From Cyanoderma ruficeps (lineage: Eukaryota > Chordata > Aves > Passeriformes > Timaliidae): a DNA stretch of 64,000 bases. The position numbers were made by a program, and so were the translations under genes. The notes under the pieces were generated by a model, which was not told the origin of the DNA, did not search any database, and was given only the letters and a program-made list of their open reading frames with translations. Below, one piece after another: positions 1 through 13,200 of the stretch (its first letter is position 1; the number at the start of each line of letters is the position of its first letter). The DNA lies in the NCBI GenBank assembly GCA_008694505.1, contig VZDJ01004378.1:10167472-10231471 (forward strand). Direction: 5' to 3'.

Positions 1-180
1 ATGGAACTCATTTTGATATAGATAAAGATGCACAGGTAACAATGAAACCAAATTCAGGGACTCTTGTCATAAATATTATGAATGGTGGGAAGGCAGAAGC
101 ATATGAGGGAGTTTACCAGTGTACAGCAAGGAATGAACGAGGAGCAGCCATTTCCAACAATATCGTTATAAGGCCTTCTA
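1..180 (+). CDS. NRCAM: NRCAM window exon 1 (end of Ig domain 1), 5' end cut by window
   Basis: Frame 3 (first full codon at base 3) reads from GTHFDIDKD to IVIRPS and includes YQCTARNERG, the second Ig1 cysteine. The donor is cttcta|GTAAGT and the exon ends in phase 1. The following 887-bp intron is AT-rich, and I recognise nothing in it. Confidence 0.95.
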
Positions 181-1067
181 GTAAGTAAAGCTCTTAATGT
201 TCATAAAGTGTGAAACACTTTGGTTTTCTTATTTCCTTAGGAACTTTGTGGCCTTTTTGTTTTTCTGTCTTAAAAATTCAGTCATCCATATGACCATGCT
301 AGAAATTATTGCCTATTTTCTAATAGTCAGGTATAATACTGTATTAGATGTTCTCTCATATACATTTTTTACAAAAATTCAATAACTGAGTTTTTTTCTT
401 GATATATCTGGATAACCTTATAATGTTTGAAACTGAGTTGGATGTATGACACTACTGCTAGAATAAGATATTTAAATCCTTAAGTCTGTAAGGATAATTT
501 GTTGACATTGATGGTATAATTGATGATAATAATTTTTATTCTGTGTATGAAGTCTGTATTCCAAAGTTTTTGTAATAGCTTTAAAACATAACAGATTGGA
601 ACTAAAAAGAAGCTAAAAATTCTTCATTAATTGTAGATTGTTTCAATAGCTTTTTATGAGCTTTATCTCAGTTTATTTTTAAAGCTTCTCAGCTTAAAAT
701 GTGCTGTTCTCACATCTTAATTAAACAGTGTGTATAGAATACGGCTTCTGGAATGTCTACCCCTTTTTCTATTTTAGCGCATCGCCTTTTTTTTTTGGTA
801 TTGTTAAAAATTCTCTAGATATCTTTAGTGAGTAGACAAAATAATTTGAATCAGTTTATTATACTTTCAATAAATTGTTGATGTACTTTACTTCCAAGAA
901 AACATAAAAAAGAACAAAAATAAAAACTTTAGCGAACATGAAAAGACTTTAACATTCTGATGGATGTAGTTCTTTCATTTCTCTGGAATACTTTGTGCAT
1001 TTTCCTTTTAATTTTTGAGGTTTTGCCAATCCATAGTTTGTGTGTGTGTCAAAATTACTTTCTATAG

Positions 1068-1190
1068 GGTCGCCTTTGTGGACGAAAGAAAAGCTGGAAC
1101 CAAATCATGTTCGCGAAGGTGATTCACTAGTACTGCACTGCAGACCTCCTGTTGGCTTACCACCACCTATCATATTTTGGATGGATAATG
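1068..1190 (+). CDS. NRCAM: NRCAM exon 2 (Ig2, first half)
   Basis: The acceptor is tttctatag. The exon reads SPLWTKEKLEP, then LVLHCRPP (first Ig2 cysteine) and IIFWMDN (Ig tryptophan). The donor is aatg|GTGAGT, phase 1. The following 373-bp intron holds nothing I recognise. Confidence 0.95.
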
Positions 1191-1563
1191 GTGAGTTTGT
1201 TTTTTATGAAGTTGACATTTTGTAATTTTTCTGTGTAGTGGATCATTGCTTACCAAACCACAGATGGTGAAATTTCCCTCTAAGATAAAATTCAGTGAAT
1301 TTCCATTTCTGTAGAAGAGAGGAAACAAGCAGACATACAGCCCAAAAGCACGAAGCCAAAAGCAGCTGGAGATCTTAATGTAAGTTGTAGATTAACCCAC
1401 TGGGAAGAATGGGTAGACAAGGGATTTCATCAGGAAGCTTAGAAATGTCCGTATATGTATCAAGCTTCAAACAAGTGTAATTGAATGAATGTGGAGTCTG
1501 CAGATCATAGTAATACAGTGTGTCAATTATATTTGACATAAATATGTTCTTCTTTTCCCTTAG

Positions 1564-1734
1564 CTTTCCAAAGGCTGCCTCAAAGCGAAAGAGTTTCCCA
1601 AGGTCTAAATGGAGATCTTTATTTTTCTAATGTACAACCAGAAGACACCCGGGAGGACTATATCTGCTATGCAAGATTTAACCATACACAAACTATACAG
1701 CAGAAACAACCCATATCTGTAAAAGTCTTTTCAA
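1564..1734 (+). CDS. NRCAM: NRCAM exon 3 (Ig2, second half)
   Basis: The acceptor is ttcccttag. The exon reads FQRLPQSERVSQGLNGDLYF, then EDYICYARFNHTQ, which holds the second Ig2 cysteine and an N-glycosylation sequon (NHT). The donor is tcaa|GTAGGT, phase 1. The 452-bp intron that follows is AT-rich and featureless. Confidence 0.95.
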
Positions 1735-2186
1735 GTAGGTATTCCAGCACCAAATTACATACTTACACAGTATTTATCCAGAGTTCTCAAGTTACGTGCT
1801 AAAGTTACGTAGTGTTATGCTAGGGAATTTTGTAATTTTCATTTTGAATAAGAAATTACATTATTGTATAAAATTGAAACATAATTTTCAGTTTTCTTGA
1901 AATAAAATTGATTTTAAAAGCTATCATTTTTCTCTTTACAAGGCTTTGTGTTTTGAAAAAATGTTTTTTAAGATTTGATACATAGAAAAAATACAGTGTA
2001 AAAAATAACAGTTTTCAGATGTTTTTTCAATGCAAGAATATGAAGTTATTATGATTACTGTAACTATTGAAACAAATTAATCAATCACTTGATTAACTCA
2101 CCGTGGCCATGTAATAACCTTTTGATTCCCAGAACTTTTATTTATCCCTCTTGTATGCTTTCTTCATGATATTCTGTTTATTTCAG

Positions 2187-2243
2187 TGGATTCATTGAAT
2201 GACACTATAGCTGCTAATTTGAGTGACACTGATATTTATGGTG
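2187..2243 (+). CDS. NRCAM: NRCAM exon 4 (57-bp Ig2-Ig3 linker cassette)
   Basis: The acceptor is gtttatttcag. The exon reads DSLNDTIAANLSDTDIYG with two N-glycosylation sequons (NDT, NLS). It is 57 bp and phase 1 on both sides, so skipping keeps frame. The donor is ggtg|GTGAGT. The corresponding linker exon varies between NRCAM isoforms. Confidence 0.9.
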
Positions 2244-4262
2244 GTGAGTTACACTGGTCCCCACTGATACTCCTTGTTTCACAGTAGCATTTAGTTAACT
2301 AACTTCACCTCCATGGCTACTTAATCTTTTGCTCCTTTTTCAGTTTCTAATGAAGGTGTCAATTAGTGCTGGTGATAATACATACTTTACAAAGGGACTC
2401 TGCAGTGTGATCCTTTCAAATATTTAATGTTTCGATGCTCTTGTAACATATGGCTCATAGAAAATATAAACAATTATAATAAGAGTGCTTTCACACTGGT
2501 GCAGATTTTAAAAACTACTTCTGTATTGTGTTGATTTTTTATATTTTTCCTCAAATTTACCTAGTAATTTGATTATGTTCATTATCACTAGGACTATTCA
2601 ATGTCATGTGCTGCATAATAATTAACAACAATTAAGCACCTAACAGGTCCACTTCAGATTTAATAACTTACTGAATGTACCAATAAATTCTTAGGGGTAG
2701 GATAAATTTTGTTTGTTTGGTGTTTAGGCTGGTCTTTCCATTAATCTATGTTGAATGGTATTTTGTATGTTCTGAATTAAATCCTCCTGAACAGATGTAT
2801 GTATGTTTAGCAAGGCTGACTTTGGAGCACCACTGATCCTAGACTCTCCACTTGATATTGGGTGACATAGAAAATACTTGATAATTATTCCATTTTTTTG
2901 TCTTTTTCTTGTGAAATGGGGCTTTGTGCATATAAAACCATAACTTATGTGAATCTAAAATAAAACATGGGCACAGAGTATTTTACTTCTCCACATAAAA
3001 ATTACGTATTATTCAGGAGGGACAAACAAGAAATAAGTACCTGAACACAAAACAATATATTAGCTGCTATTAGTTGAATACTATTGGGTTGGCTCCCAGC
3101 TCAGAACCACCATGGGTAATTCTTCTGAACACTCATAGTCTGGCCAAGTGAATCAGCAGCTCTTGGCAATGCCAGCAGTTGAGTTGTTGCTGTGGCTGTT
3201 GGCTGTTTTCTTGACTCTAGACTGCTCTGTTCTCCCACAGCTTTAAGTTGTTTGTGTGCTGGTTATTAAGGAATTCACAGCACATACTGGATTAAAACAA
3301 AGTGTTGTATTTATGCTAATGTATCAGTAAATCCTGTACCCTAACAAACTTCAAGTTCATTATGTTTATAATCCCGTTTTTAAAAAACAAAATTATTTAC
3401 TGTAATGTTTCAGACTCTTACAGCACTTCAGAGCAATTTAATTCTATATATTAAAATTCTATATATCAAAAATTCTATATATCAAAAATTGCTACAAGAG
3501 AACATTATTCACAGAAAACACTCTATAATTTCAGAAAACTCTTATTCTGAATTCCATGAAGGCACAGGAAATATCATATATTTCAAAAACCAACAGAGTA
3601 TAATGTCAGAAATGAGTCTTATATTTATAGCAGCCTGTTTACTGTGATTATTGCTTACAGGTTAATCAAGGTTCTATATTGCAAGACTGGGGAACAGCTT
3701 GAATTAAAGTTAAATATATAGTAAGAGGAAAACACAAGGATTAATTCCTGAAACAATGCCTCACATTGTCATGTTCCAAAGCAGATGGTATCTTTTACTC
3801 CCTTGTTTTATATTTCTGATTAAAAATGCCTTATTTTGCATTTGCCTTTGCCTTATTTTTATTTTGATGGAAGCCCAGTAATTTTCAGTAACTTTCAGTC
3901 TTGCACTGTGCCTCACACCGGTGGCCTCTTACACCCCATAATAGTTCTGTTGAATGAAACAGCAGCTACTTAGGATTAAGACTGCTTAGTTGCCTATGTA
4001 AAAGCTTTGTATCAATTGTTCCTGTCTTTTAATAATAACATTTCTCTTCTATGTGTTCAGAATTGTGGCATTTAACAGATATGTTATGTCTGTCAAAAAA
4101 ACTAATGTGTTCAGCTTTGTAGTTGTGCTGCACAATTACTTTTAATCCAATGGCCGATGTGGAGCAAAATCTCTGTTCAAAATGTGAGAATAGATGTATG
4201 CACTTGATTGGTATTAGAGTACAATTTCGAATTTTTTTTTTTTTTACCTATTCTTGTTCCAG
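2244..4262 (+). other. NRCAM intron 4
   Basis: This 2.0-kb intron is AT-rich. It contains a short tandem repeat near 3439-3490 (listed separately). A moderately GC-richer patch at about 3060-3260 could be an old repeat, but I cannot name it. I see no gene. Confidence 0.6.
3439..3490 (+). repeat. Short AT-rich tandem repeat (about 3 copies)
   Basis: A unit of about 16 bp, AATTCTATATATCAAA-like, occurs about three times in a row with small length differences. It lies inside NRCAM intron 4. Confidence 0.75.
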
Positions 4263-4374
4263 CAAAGCCAGTTACAGAAAGGCAGCCAGTTCTTCTAACA
4301 CCAACAGGTAGCACAAGTACCAAAGTGGAACTCAGAGGAAATGTGCTTTTGTTGGAGTGCATCGCAGCAGGATT
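4263..4374 (+). CDS. NRCAM: NRCAM exon 5 (Ig3, first half)
   Basis: The acceptor is cttgttccag. The exon reads KPVTERQPVLLTPTGSTSTK, then ELRGNVLLLECIAAG with the first Ig3 cysteine. The donor is gatt|GTGAGT, phase 2. The following 1.9-kb intron has a GC-richer stretch at about 5090-5340 with no recognisable gene or repeat. Confidence 0.94.
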
Positions 4375-6297
4375 GTGAGTTACTTTTGAAACTTTTTTTT
4401 CTAAATATAATACAGAAACAGAGGGAAACATTTCAGAGATGCTTAAAATGTGACTGCTGTATAAGCTTAAATGTTTCAAAGAAGCAGAAGTGTAAAATAA
4501 AAAGAGCTTATTTAGGTAGCTCCACCATTTACTTGGGCATTAGCAGACTTTGGAACATGAACATGTATGGCCTCTGCCTTCTCATATCCCCAAACCCTAT
4601 GCACAGGATATGGGTTGTACCATTTTTTTTAAAGGACACGGGCAAGAAATGCTATAGACTAAACTCAGGCCCATATCCACAGATTTGCTGTCAGGAATAA
4701 AGCCTCCATTGTTTCCCTAAGTTTACAATCATAAGGTTCTCAAGTTATATAAAAATAGATAAGGATTTGCTGTTCTAATCCAAGAAAACTGCTTATATGT
4801 GTTAATAATTGCTTAGTAGATCCACTAGGTGGGAATCATTGGGACAAATCTTCAGGTCCTTACATCTAATTTCTCATTATAATTGAGCTTAATTGGTACT
4901 TGTTTCTTCAATGCAATGCAAGTTTGCTTCTGCTCGTTATTGTGCAAGAAGAAAATTACTAAGAGCAATTTAACTTCATGAGTTAGGTTGATCTTTAAAT
5001 CAGTTTCATTCTCAGGAAGAAATGAGAATAGGTTGGTTATAGAATAGAAGCAGAAAATCTTTAGTACCTATTTCAAGAACTGTAAATGTGTTTACAGTGT
5101 ACAAAGGCATACAATAAAGAGTGCTCTCAGGTAGCCATGGGGAAAGCCAGGAATTGCAAATCTTGTGCCACAACCCCACACACATGTGATCACTTGCATG
5201 AGCACCACAGGGCACAGACACAGCTTGATCTGAGCGTCAGTGCAGTATTCTGTCTCAGCTGTGGCCTGCTCAGGTGTCTGCCCCAGCAGCACTAGCACAA
5301 CCACCCCTGTGACTGGGCATAGCATCAGCACAGGTAATCCTCCTCTGCAATATAGTTATGTGCCTTTTGACAACCCTGCAGTAAAAGTATTCAGTGATCC
5401 AAACTCCAGTCAAATGGCTGGATAAAACCTTTGAAAAAAATAGTGTAATAGATTATATGGCTTTGTGTCTTTAGCTGTCATATAATTTAAAAAAAAAAAA
5501 ATCAGTGAGGGAATACTTGTCCACAATGGGCCAAATGCAGATTTTGTTTGAAACAACTATTCCTAATCACTGACACCATAATTAAAAGCTTTGCTAGGTG
5601 TCTGTGTTATTAAATATGTGATATTAGACTGCTAAGGGAACATTTGCCTAGAGCTATTACTATTTGAGAGAGGACATTCTGTTCAGTAAGCAACAAATTG
5701 CGATTTCTTGTAATTTTCGAAGTATATCTCCATGTGTTCGAACAACTTTCAGCTTCAGTGGACAACATGAGGCGTAGCCAAGATTTAGACCTGGTGCAGT
5801 GACAGGTAGCTATACTTAATTCACCATTGACATTTTTTTCTTGATTTCTCACAAGAAATGTTTTTATCTCCTTATAGCTCTTTTGTAAAGTTGATAATGT
5901 TCATGAAGCATTAGGATATTGCTCACACAAAGGAAAATTATAAACTTGTCATTTTATAGAAGCTCCCTTTAAAAGCACCATGAGCATCAATTTAATAGTA
6001 GAAATTGTCTTGTCTTCATTTATTAACCATCAGGTTTTTTAGATTAATCAGCAGATGAATGTATTCTGTAATTATTAATCTTATGAACAGATGGCCATAG
6101 ACAATGTTAGTGTGACTTGTCATTTTGCAGAAACAAATGCTGGCATGTTTTTCATATTTGTTGGATGTGGCCCAGAATCTGGGTAGAGGCTCTTAAAATA
6201 ATTATTTATAAAACATATATTAAAAATATTAACATATTGAACTCTTGTCTTCCTTTTCTTCAGTCCCTAAATTTGATCTGTGCTTTCACTTCTCCAG

Positions 6298-6482
6298 ACC
6301 CACACCGGTAATCCGCTGGATCAAAGAGGGTGGGGAACTGCCAGCCAACAGAACATTTTTTGAAAACTTCAAGAAAACTCTCAAGATTATAGATGTTTCT
6401 GAAGCTGACTCTGGAAACTACAAATGTATAGCAAGAAATACATTAGGTTCAGTTCATCATGTCATTTCAGTAACTGTGAAAG
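6298..6482 (+). CDS. NRCAM: NRCAM exon 6 (Ig3, second half)
   Basis: The acceptor is cacttctccag. The true exon starts well inside a longer open frame, because only this site joins exon 5 in frame, as GLPTPVIRW. The exon includes EADSGNYKCIARN with the second Ig3 cysteine. The donor is aaag|GTAATA, phase 1. The next intron (1.4 kb) is pyrimidine-rich around 6780-6960 and otherwise empty. Confidence 0.94.
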
Positions 6483-7902
6483 GTAATACTAAAATTGTCC
6501 TTAATGTGATGTTGTCAAGAGTCCAGAATGTAGGATCGAAGTGGGCTTTCTAGGATGAAATATAGCTAAAAGGATGAATGATAAGAGTTAAAAATCACCC
6601 TGAGGAAACATTCAACTGTCTGAATTCTAACACAGGAGGGACTTTGCTATCTGTAATATCTTTTTCATCTTTTAGTGTTATTTTGTAAAGCATCAGGCTA
6701 AACCGGTATTTGTAGTAAGATAATGCATTAGTTTGCACAAGTACTACATTTATTTTAGGTCCTTTGATTATCTGTCATTAGACTGTGTCTTTCTCATTTC
6801 TCTATCAATTCTCCTCATCTCTCTTCATCATCTCATCCTCATTTTCTCTATTTTGCTTCTCTCCATTGATATAGCCCAGATTATTTCTTTCCTCTATTTT
6901 ACTATTGTCTTATAGTCTTACATTTTTCTTCCTTTTTGTCTTTTACTGCTATTTCTGGGTTTTTATCTTCATGTTTTTTACCCAACATGATGCCTTATAG
7001 CTCTAAAAACATTTACAACATGTTTGTCTAAATAGGAATTTTAAGTATGCTGTGAATACCACGAAACAAAAAACTGTAATGACAGTTAATTAGTCATTGA
7101 AATAATCAGCTGTATTGCTTACTTTGCATGCTAAATAGTAATTTATTTTGCTGTAGATCAGCATCTTTTTATGATCACATTTAATCTCCTTTCTAAGAAC
7201 AGAAGTTTAATTTTCTGTTTGCATCTGTCCATCAATCTAAAATCTGAAAATTAATTACAAGATGTGATAATATATGCCATTTGTGGTTATTTACTGTAAA
7301 AAAGGATGGAGAAATAGAGCATCTTCTAGTAAGGACAGTGTTTCACCCATTTTGATCTCTGTGTTTTCATCTGTCTCAGGTAAACATCTGGCCCCACTGC
7401 AATCATCCATTGAATTGAGTGAGACCAAGGATTTTGCCATTTTAAAATTTCGCCCTTGACATGAAATCTTTTCATGTAATCAAGCCTAAATTCATTCCTA
7501 ACAGCCTAATTACTACGAGCATGGATATCTCTGAAATTAATCAAAATACCACTGTAGTGTCTGCAAATGCCATACTCAGATAAATTTTGCTTGCTTTAAG
7601 AAAGGCAAATTAGATTCATGCAGGCAACCCTAAATGAAACAAGCAACCTCTTGTTTATCTCAGAATTTTAATGCAGCGGGTGACCAGAGCATCAGTTCAG
7701 CCAATGTGTGACCTACCACTTAATTGAGTATCACATATATATAGATATATTTAAATATAAAGTAACAAATATAAAGTAACTGTATAGCTGTAAGTCTATA
7801 TCTATACATATCTTGTTTGAATTATCTTCTGATTACCATGCCTTGTGATTTTCTGTACATAATTTTGAAAAATAATTGCTGTCTTTTTCTTCTTAAACTC
7901 AG

Positions 7903-8034
7903 CTGCTCCATACTGGATAACAGCACCCAGAAACTTGGTCTTGTCTCCTGGAGAAGATGGAACGTTGATCTGCAGAGCTAATGGCAACCCAAAGCCTAGT
8001 ATAAGCTGGTTAGCTAATGGTGTTCCCATAGCAA
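7903..8034 (+). CDS. NRCAM: NRCAM exon 7 (Ig4, first half)
   Basis: The acceptor is cttaaactcag. The exon reads [20 protein letters not shown], then [19 protein letters not shown], which gives the first Ig4 cysteine and the Ig tryptophan. It is 132 bp, and the donor is gcaa|GTAAGA, phase 1. It is followed by the 14.2-kb intron that contains the endogenous retrovirus. Confidence 0.95.
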
Positions 8035-9443
8035 GTAAGAGTCTTAATTACCTTACAAGAGCATGAGTAATAAAATATGAGGAGTCTTAGGGTGTTTTTT
8101 TTCAAGTAGATGTGAAGAGCCTGTATTTGTGTAGTTTTTGCTTGACAGGTAATGCTAAATCATAAAAGATGTGATAAAAATACTGTGGTTCATAAAAGCT
8201 GAACAACAACATGTGCCTCTGATGTATTTGAGAGGACTAAAATGTGTAATCATGCTCCTGGTTCTGTCTGGCATCCTGCTGGTAGTCTTTGTGGAGATTG
8301 GATGGTCCCTCTCACAGGGCCGTTGCTGGGATGTCATTGTTACCCCTGTGTTTCTGTGGCAGTCAGGTGTGCTAGATCTCTCTTTGTTGCCCCACTGCAA
8401 CTCTGATGTTGCCTAGGAATTCTAAGTGTGACATAAAAAGTGAAGTCCTCACATTTGTGGATATACAGAGCACTTGCAGGATTTGCAGCTTAGTGTATGT
8501 TTGAGCCTTCCAGGCTTCAGCTCTAAGAAGCTGCAGCAGCAAAACTGTCTGAATGTGTCAGCAGCTACCTGGCAAAAAATTTGTGCCAAGTAGGTGTCAA
8601 AGAGAAGGAACCCCTAAGGCAGTGGAGCAGCTGTTTCTGTGTGCATGGGTAAGAAAAGCAGCCCTGAACTGGTGATTGAGCCACTTAATTGCTGCAGTGT
8701 AATGACTGGCAATGCTGTATGACAGACACAAGCTGCTATATATAGTACAACTTGTCTTGGAAAGAACTTGCTGGAGGACACTGCAGTGTCTTGTCAGCTG
8801 GGTGTGCACTGAGCATACCCTGTATTGTAAAGTCACACTTGGTTCTTTTACCTTTATCCTTCCTCTTTGTCAAAACAATAATAAAAACCAGACAGTCTCA
8901 CCTCTTGGCTCATGAGAGATAATGTACTCTAAGATGCTGGTCTGCTTAAAGTATGACAGTGTCCCTTCTGTCACTTTCAGAAGTTTAAGAGTTGTTTTAA
9001 GTCTGTTGACAAAATATAATTCACTCTTTTTGGGGTGTGGAGAAGGATTGTCTATGGTCAGAATCTAGGTAATAGCAAGAGGTAAATGGGAACCCTCATT
9101 AGATATATTTGAAGTATTTGGTATACAAAAGAGATTAAACTTCTTTTTAGGGAAAAAATGCAACTTTGTGGGGGCAAAATAAGACTATATATTGAAACAA
9201 ATAGAAATATTTAGCAAATAACCTGATTCAGGAATTGTAATTAAATGGAAGGTGAGATCTACAACATGAGATTTAAAATGAGAAGTTTCCATTGGTAAAT
9301 ATGTTATCTAAACTGACATTAATCACCTCATCAAACAGTGGTAAGACAGGAAAACAGGAAAATGTCAATGTAATTTTGTATAGCATATATGTATAAATAA
9401 ATGTATGATAATGCATTTGTTATCCTCAAAGTTCGGTTCCTGT
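8035..9443 (+). other. NRCAM intron 7, part upstream of the retrovirus
   Basis: This stretch has no gene. About 8200-8850 is less AT-rich than its surroundings but has only short chance frames on both strands and no repeat I recognise. Confidence 0.5.
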
Positions 9444-9448
9444 CCTTC
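9444..9448 (+). repeat. Target-site duplication, left copy (CCTTC)
   Basis: The five bases CCTTC sit directly before the TG of the left LTR. The same five bases follow the CA of the right LTR at 15924-15928. Confidence 0.9.
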
Positions 9449-10128
9449 TGTCTTGGTTTAGAAAGACAGGTATCTGCCAGGGAAACTGGGGTTCCCCTTA
9501 GAATAGAGGATGTAAACCCCTCACCCCCCGCCAAGTTCTAATTTTGCAATTAACGGCTCTCAGGCAAAGATTTGGGAGTAGGAATAACAGCTTTTTACTA
9601 AGAATATAAGAATACAAATGTGGTAGAAAAGAAAAAAAACAAAACCACCCCACCAAACCAGCAAACAAACAAACAACAATTTTGAAAAGCCCTGACAGGG
9701 TCAAAGCTACAACCTTGTTAGTCAGGGTGTGGAAAGCAGTCCAAAAGTGAGTCCTCCTGGAATGGCAGGTACAGCTCCGCTGAGGCAGAAAATGATCCAG
9801 TAGCAGAAAAGAAAGGGGTCCTGAGGTGGTGAGAAGGGTCCAGCCTTCCTCCCGTAATCGGATGAAGCAAGACACTGTGCTGGTTTAAAGTCCCAGCTTT
9901 ATCCAGGTGAGAATGGCTGGCTCCTCCCACGGGGTGGAGCATCACACAATAGGTACGCTAGGATGTAGGTATGTGTTGGGAAGGGGACACGGCTAGAGAA
10001 GACTGTTAATGGCCCATTAAAGATAAGAACAATGCTCTACCTGATACTGACCGTTGGCCCATTATCAAAAGGCACCCGCCCCCAACTGTTTTCAGCAGAT
10101 GAAATTGAATAGACTATAACCCAGGACA
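9449..10128 (-). repeat. 3' LTR of the endogenous retrovirus
   Basis: The LTR is 680 bp, bounded by TG...CA (TGTCTTGG to CCAGGACA on the + strand). By eye it matches the copy at 15226-15923 apart from five substitutions, a purine-run length difference of 19 bp near 9630-9645, and one C-run indel. Short open frames inside the LTR occur in both copies and are not taken as genes. Confidence 0.95.
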
Positions 10129-10146
10129 ATATCCACCCCTTATTCT
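10129..10146 (-). other. Polypurine tract next to the 3' LTR
   Basis: Read on the - strand, a purine-rich run (AATAAGGGGTGGA) ends a few bases before the TG of the 3' LTR. This is where the plus-strand primer lies in retroviruses. Confidence 0.65.
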
Positions 10147-10206
10147 ATTATCATCTGCATCATACTTAAATCAATAAACTCTACTATACAGCATGAAGCC
10201 TTACAC

Positions 10207-13200
10207 TCAGTTCTTACTTAGGATTAGGTTTTCCTGTGGTACACAACTGGTTCTTCCATCCTTCTGCATTACCCACCAAGTGTAACCAGGTCCTTGAGCA
10301 AAAACAATCCCACGGGTGGGTTCACCTTTGCCTGAGGTGGGGTTAATCCAGACAGCCTTTCCTAAAATACCTCTCATGTGTACCACAGGGACTTTATCTC
10401 CGTCCACTGTGTGCAAGGGGGCAGACTGGGCAGGACCAGCTCGATTGACGGAGCCTCGCGTGTTGACCATCCAGGTGGCCTTTGCTAAGTTCACTTCCCA
10501 GTTCTTGAAAGTCCCTCCGCCAAGTGCCTTCAGGGTGGTCTTAAGTAGTCCATTGCACCGTTCAACTTTCCCGGCAGCTGGTGCATGATAAGGGATGTGA
10601 TAGATCCATTCAACGCCGTGTTCTTTAGCCCAGGTGTTTATAAGGCTGTTCCTGAAATGGGTCCCGTTGTCCGACTCGATTCTCTCAGGGGTGCCATGTC
10701 TCCACAGGACTTGTTTTTCAAGGCCCAGGATGGTGTTCCGGGCAGTGGCATGAGGCACAGGGTAGGTCTCCAGCCACCCGGTGGTGGCTTCCACCATGGT
10801 CAGCACGTAGCGCTTGCCTTGGCGGGTTTGGGGCAGGGTGATGTAGTCAATCTGCCAGGCCTCCCCATACTTATATTTGGACCACCGTCCACCGTACCAG
10901 AGGGGCTTCACCCGCTTGGCCTGCTTGATGGCAGCACATGTCTCACAGTCGTGGATGACCTGAGAAATACTGTCCATGGTTAGGTCCACCCCTCGGTCTC
11001 GGGCCCACTTATAGGTGGCATCTCTGCCCTGATGACCTGAGGCATCATGAGCCCACCGAGCTAGGAACAACTCTCCCTTGTGCTGCCAATCCAAGTCTAT
11101 CTTGGACACCTCTATCCTCGCGGCTTGATCTACTTGCTCGTTGTTCCGGTGCTCTTCATTAGCCCGACTCTTGGGAACATGGGCATCCACATGACGGACT
11201 TTCACGGGTAGTCTCCCTACTCTGGTAGCGATGTCCTTCCACTCATCAGCAGCCCAGATTGGTTTTCCCCTACGCTGCCAGTTGGCCTTTCTCCACCTTT
11301 CTAGCCAGCCCCACAGGGCATTAGCTACCATCCACGAATCAGTGTAGAGGTAGAGCTTTGGCCACTTCTCTCTTTCAGCAATGTCCAGGGCCAATTGAAC
11401 AGCTTTGAGTTCGGCAAACTGGCTTGACCCACCTTCTCCTTCAGTGGCTTGTGCAACCTGTCTTGTGGGGCTCCACACGGCTGCTTTCCACTTCCGGTTC
11501 ATCCCTACGATGCGACAGGAACCGTCAGTGAAAAGAGCGTAGCATGTTTCTCCTGCTGGCAGTTGGTTATACGGTGGAGCTTCTTCAGCCCGGGTTACTT
11601 GCTCTTGTTCCTCTTCATCGGTGAGACTGAAATTTTCAGCTTCCGGCCAGTTGGTGATCACTTCCAGAATCCCAGGGCGATTCGGGTTTCCAATACGGGC
11701 GCGCTGGGTGATGAGGGCGATCCATTTGCTCCATGTGGCGTCAGTGGCGTGGTGGGTAGAGGGAACCTTTCCTTTAAACATCCACCCCAGCACTGGTAGT
11801 CGGGGTGCCAGGAGAAGTTGTGCTTCAGTGCCAATCACCTCTGAGGCGGCTTGAACTCCTTCGTAGGCGGCCAAGATCTCCTTCTCTGTGGGAGTGTAAT
11901 TGGCTTCGGACCCTCTGTAGCTTCGGCTCCAGAATCCCAGTGGCCGACCTCGAGTCTCACCAGGCACCTTCTGCCAAAGGCTCCAGGACAGACCGTGGTT
12001 CCCGGCTGCGGAGTAGAGCACATTCTTTACCTCTGGTCCTGTCCTGACTGGGCCAAGGGCTACCGCATGAGCGATTTCCTGCTTGATCTGGGCAAAGGCA
12101 TGTTGTTGTTCTGGGCCCCAGTGGAAATCGTTCTTTTTGCGGGTAACCAGGTACAGAGGGCTCACAATCTGGCTGTACTCGGGAATGTGCATTCTCCAAA
12201 AGCCTATGGCCCCTAGGAAAGCTTGTGTTTCCTTCTTGTTGGTGGGTGGAGACATGGCGGTGATCTTATTGATGACCTCTGTGGGGATCTGGCGACGTCC
12301 ATCTTGCCACTTGACTCCCAGAAACTGGATCTCTTTAGCGGGTCCCTTAACCTTACTTTGCTTAATGGCAAAACCGGCTTTCAGCAGTATCTGGATAATC
12401 TTCTCTCCTTTCTCGAAGACTTCCCTTGCTGTGTTCCCCCATACGATGATGTCGTCAATGTACTGTAGATGTTCAGGAGCCTCACCCTTTTCCAGTGCAG
12501 CCTGGATCAGTCCATGGCAGATGGTGGGGCTGTGCTTCCACCCCTGGGGCAGTCGGTTCCAGGTGTACTGCACGCCCCTCCAGGTGAAAGCGAACTGGGG
12601 CCTGCACTCTGCTGCCAAAGGAATGGAGAAGAAGGCATTGGCAATATCGATGGTCGCATACCACTTTGCTGCCTTGGACTCCAGCTCGTACTGAAGCTCC
12701 AACATGTCTGGCACGGCAGCGCTCAGTGGTGGTGTGACTTCATTCAGACCACGGTAATCCACTGTCAGTCTCCATTCTCCACTGGGCTTACGCACTGGCC
12801 ATATAGGGCTGTTGAAAGGTGAATGAGCTTTACTGACCACCCCTTGGCTCTCCAGTTTACGAATCATCTCATGTATGGGAGTCACAGAGTCTCTGTCAGT
12901 GCGGTATTGCCGACGGTGTGCTGTTGCTGTGGCGATTGGCACCTGTTGTTCTTCAACTCTCAGCAGTCCCACAGCAGAGGGGTCATCTGAGAGACCAGGC
13001 AAGGTGTTCAGCTGTCTGATGTTTTCTGTCTCTACAGCAGCTACTCCAAAAGCCCAACGATATCCTTTTGGGTCTTTGAAATGTCCATTTCTGAGATAGT
13101 CTATGCCGAGGATGCACGGGGCCTCTGGGCCAGTCACGATGGGGTGTTTCTGCCACCCATTCCCAGTCAAACTCACTTCGGCCTCCAATACAGTCAGCTC

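Noticed and set aside
3060..3330. GC-richer patch resembling an avian LTR fragment ('ttgggttggctcccagctcag')
   Set aside because: The resemblance is only impressionistic. No ends, duplication or coding part was found, so it was not called as a repeat.
6245..6297. In-frame extension of NRCAM exon 6 upstream to about 6245
   Set aside because: Joining exon 5 (phase 2) in frame requires the acceptor at 6297. The upstream bases are the polypyrimidine region of the intron.
9498..9875. 125-codon minus-strand frame inside the left LTR, similar to frames at 15275-15671 in the right LTR
   Set aside because: It is duplicated only because the LTRs are copies. It has no recognisable domain and is shortened by the A-run difference, so it is treated as a chance frame.
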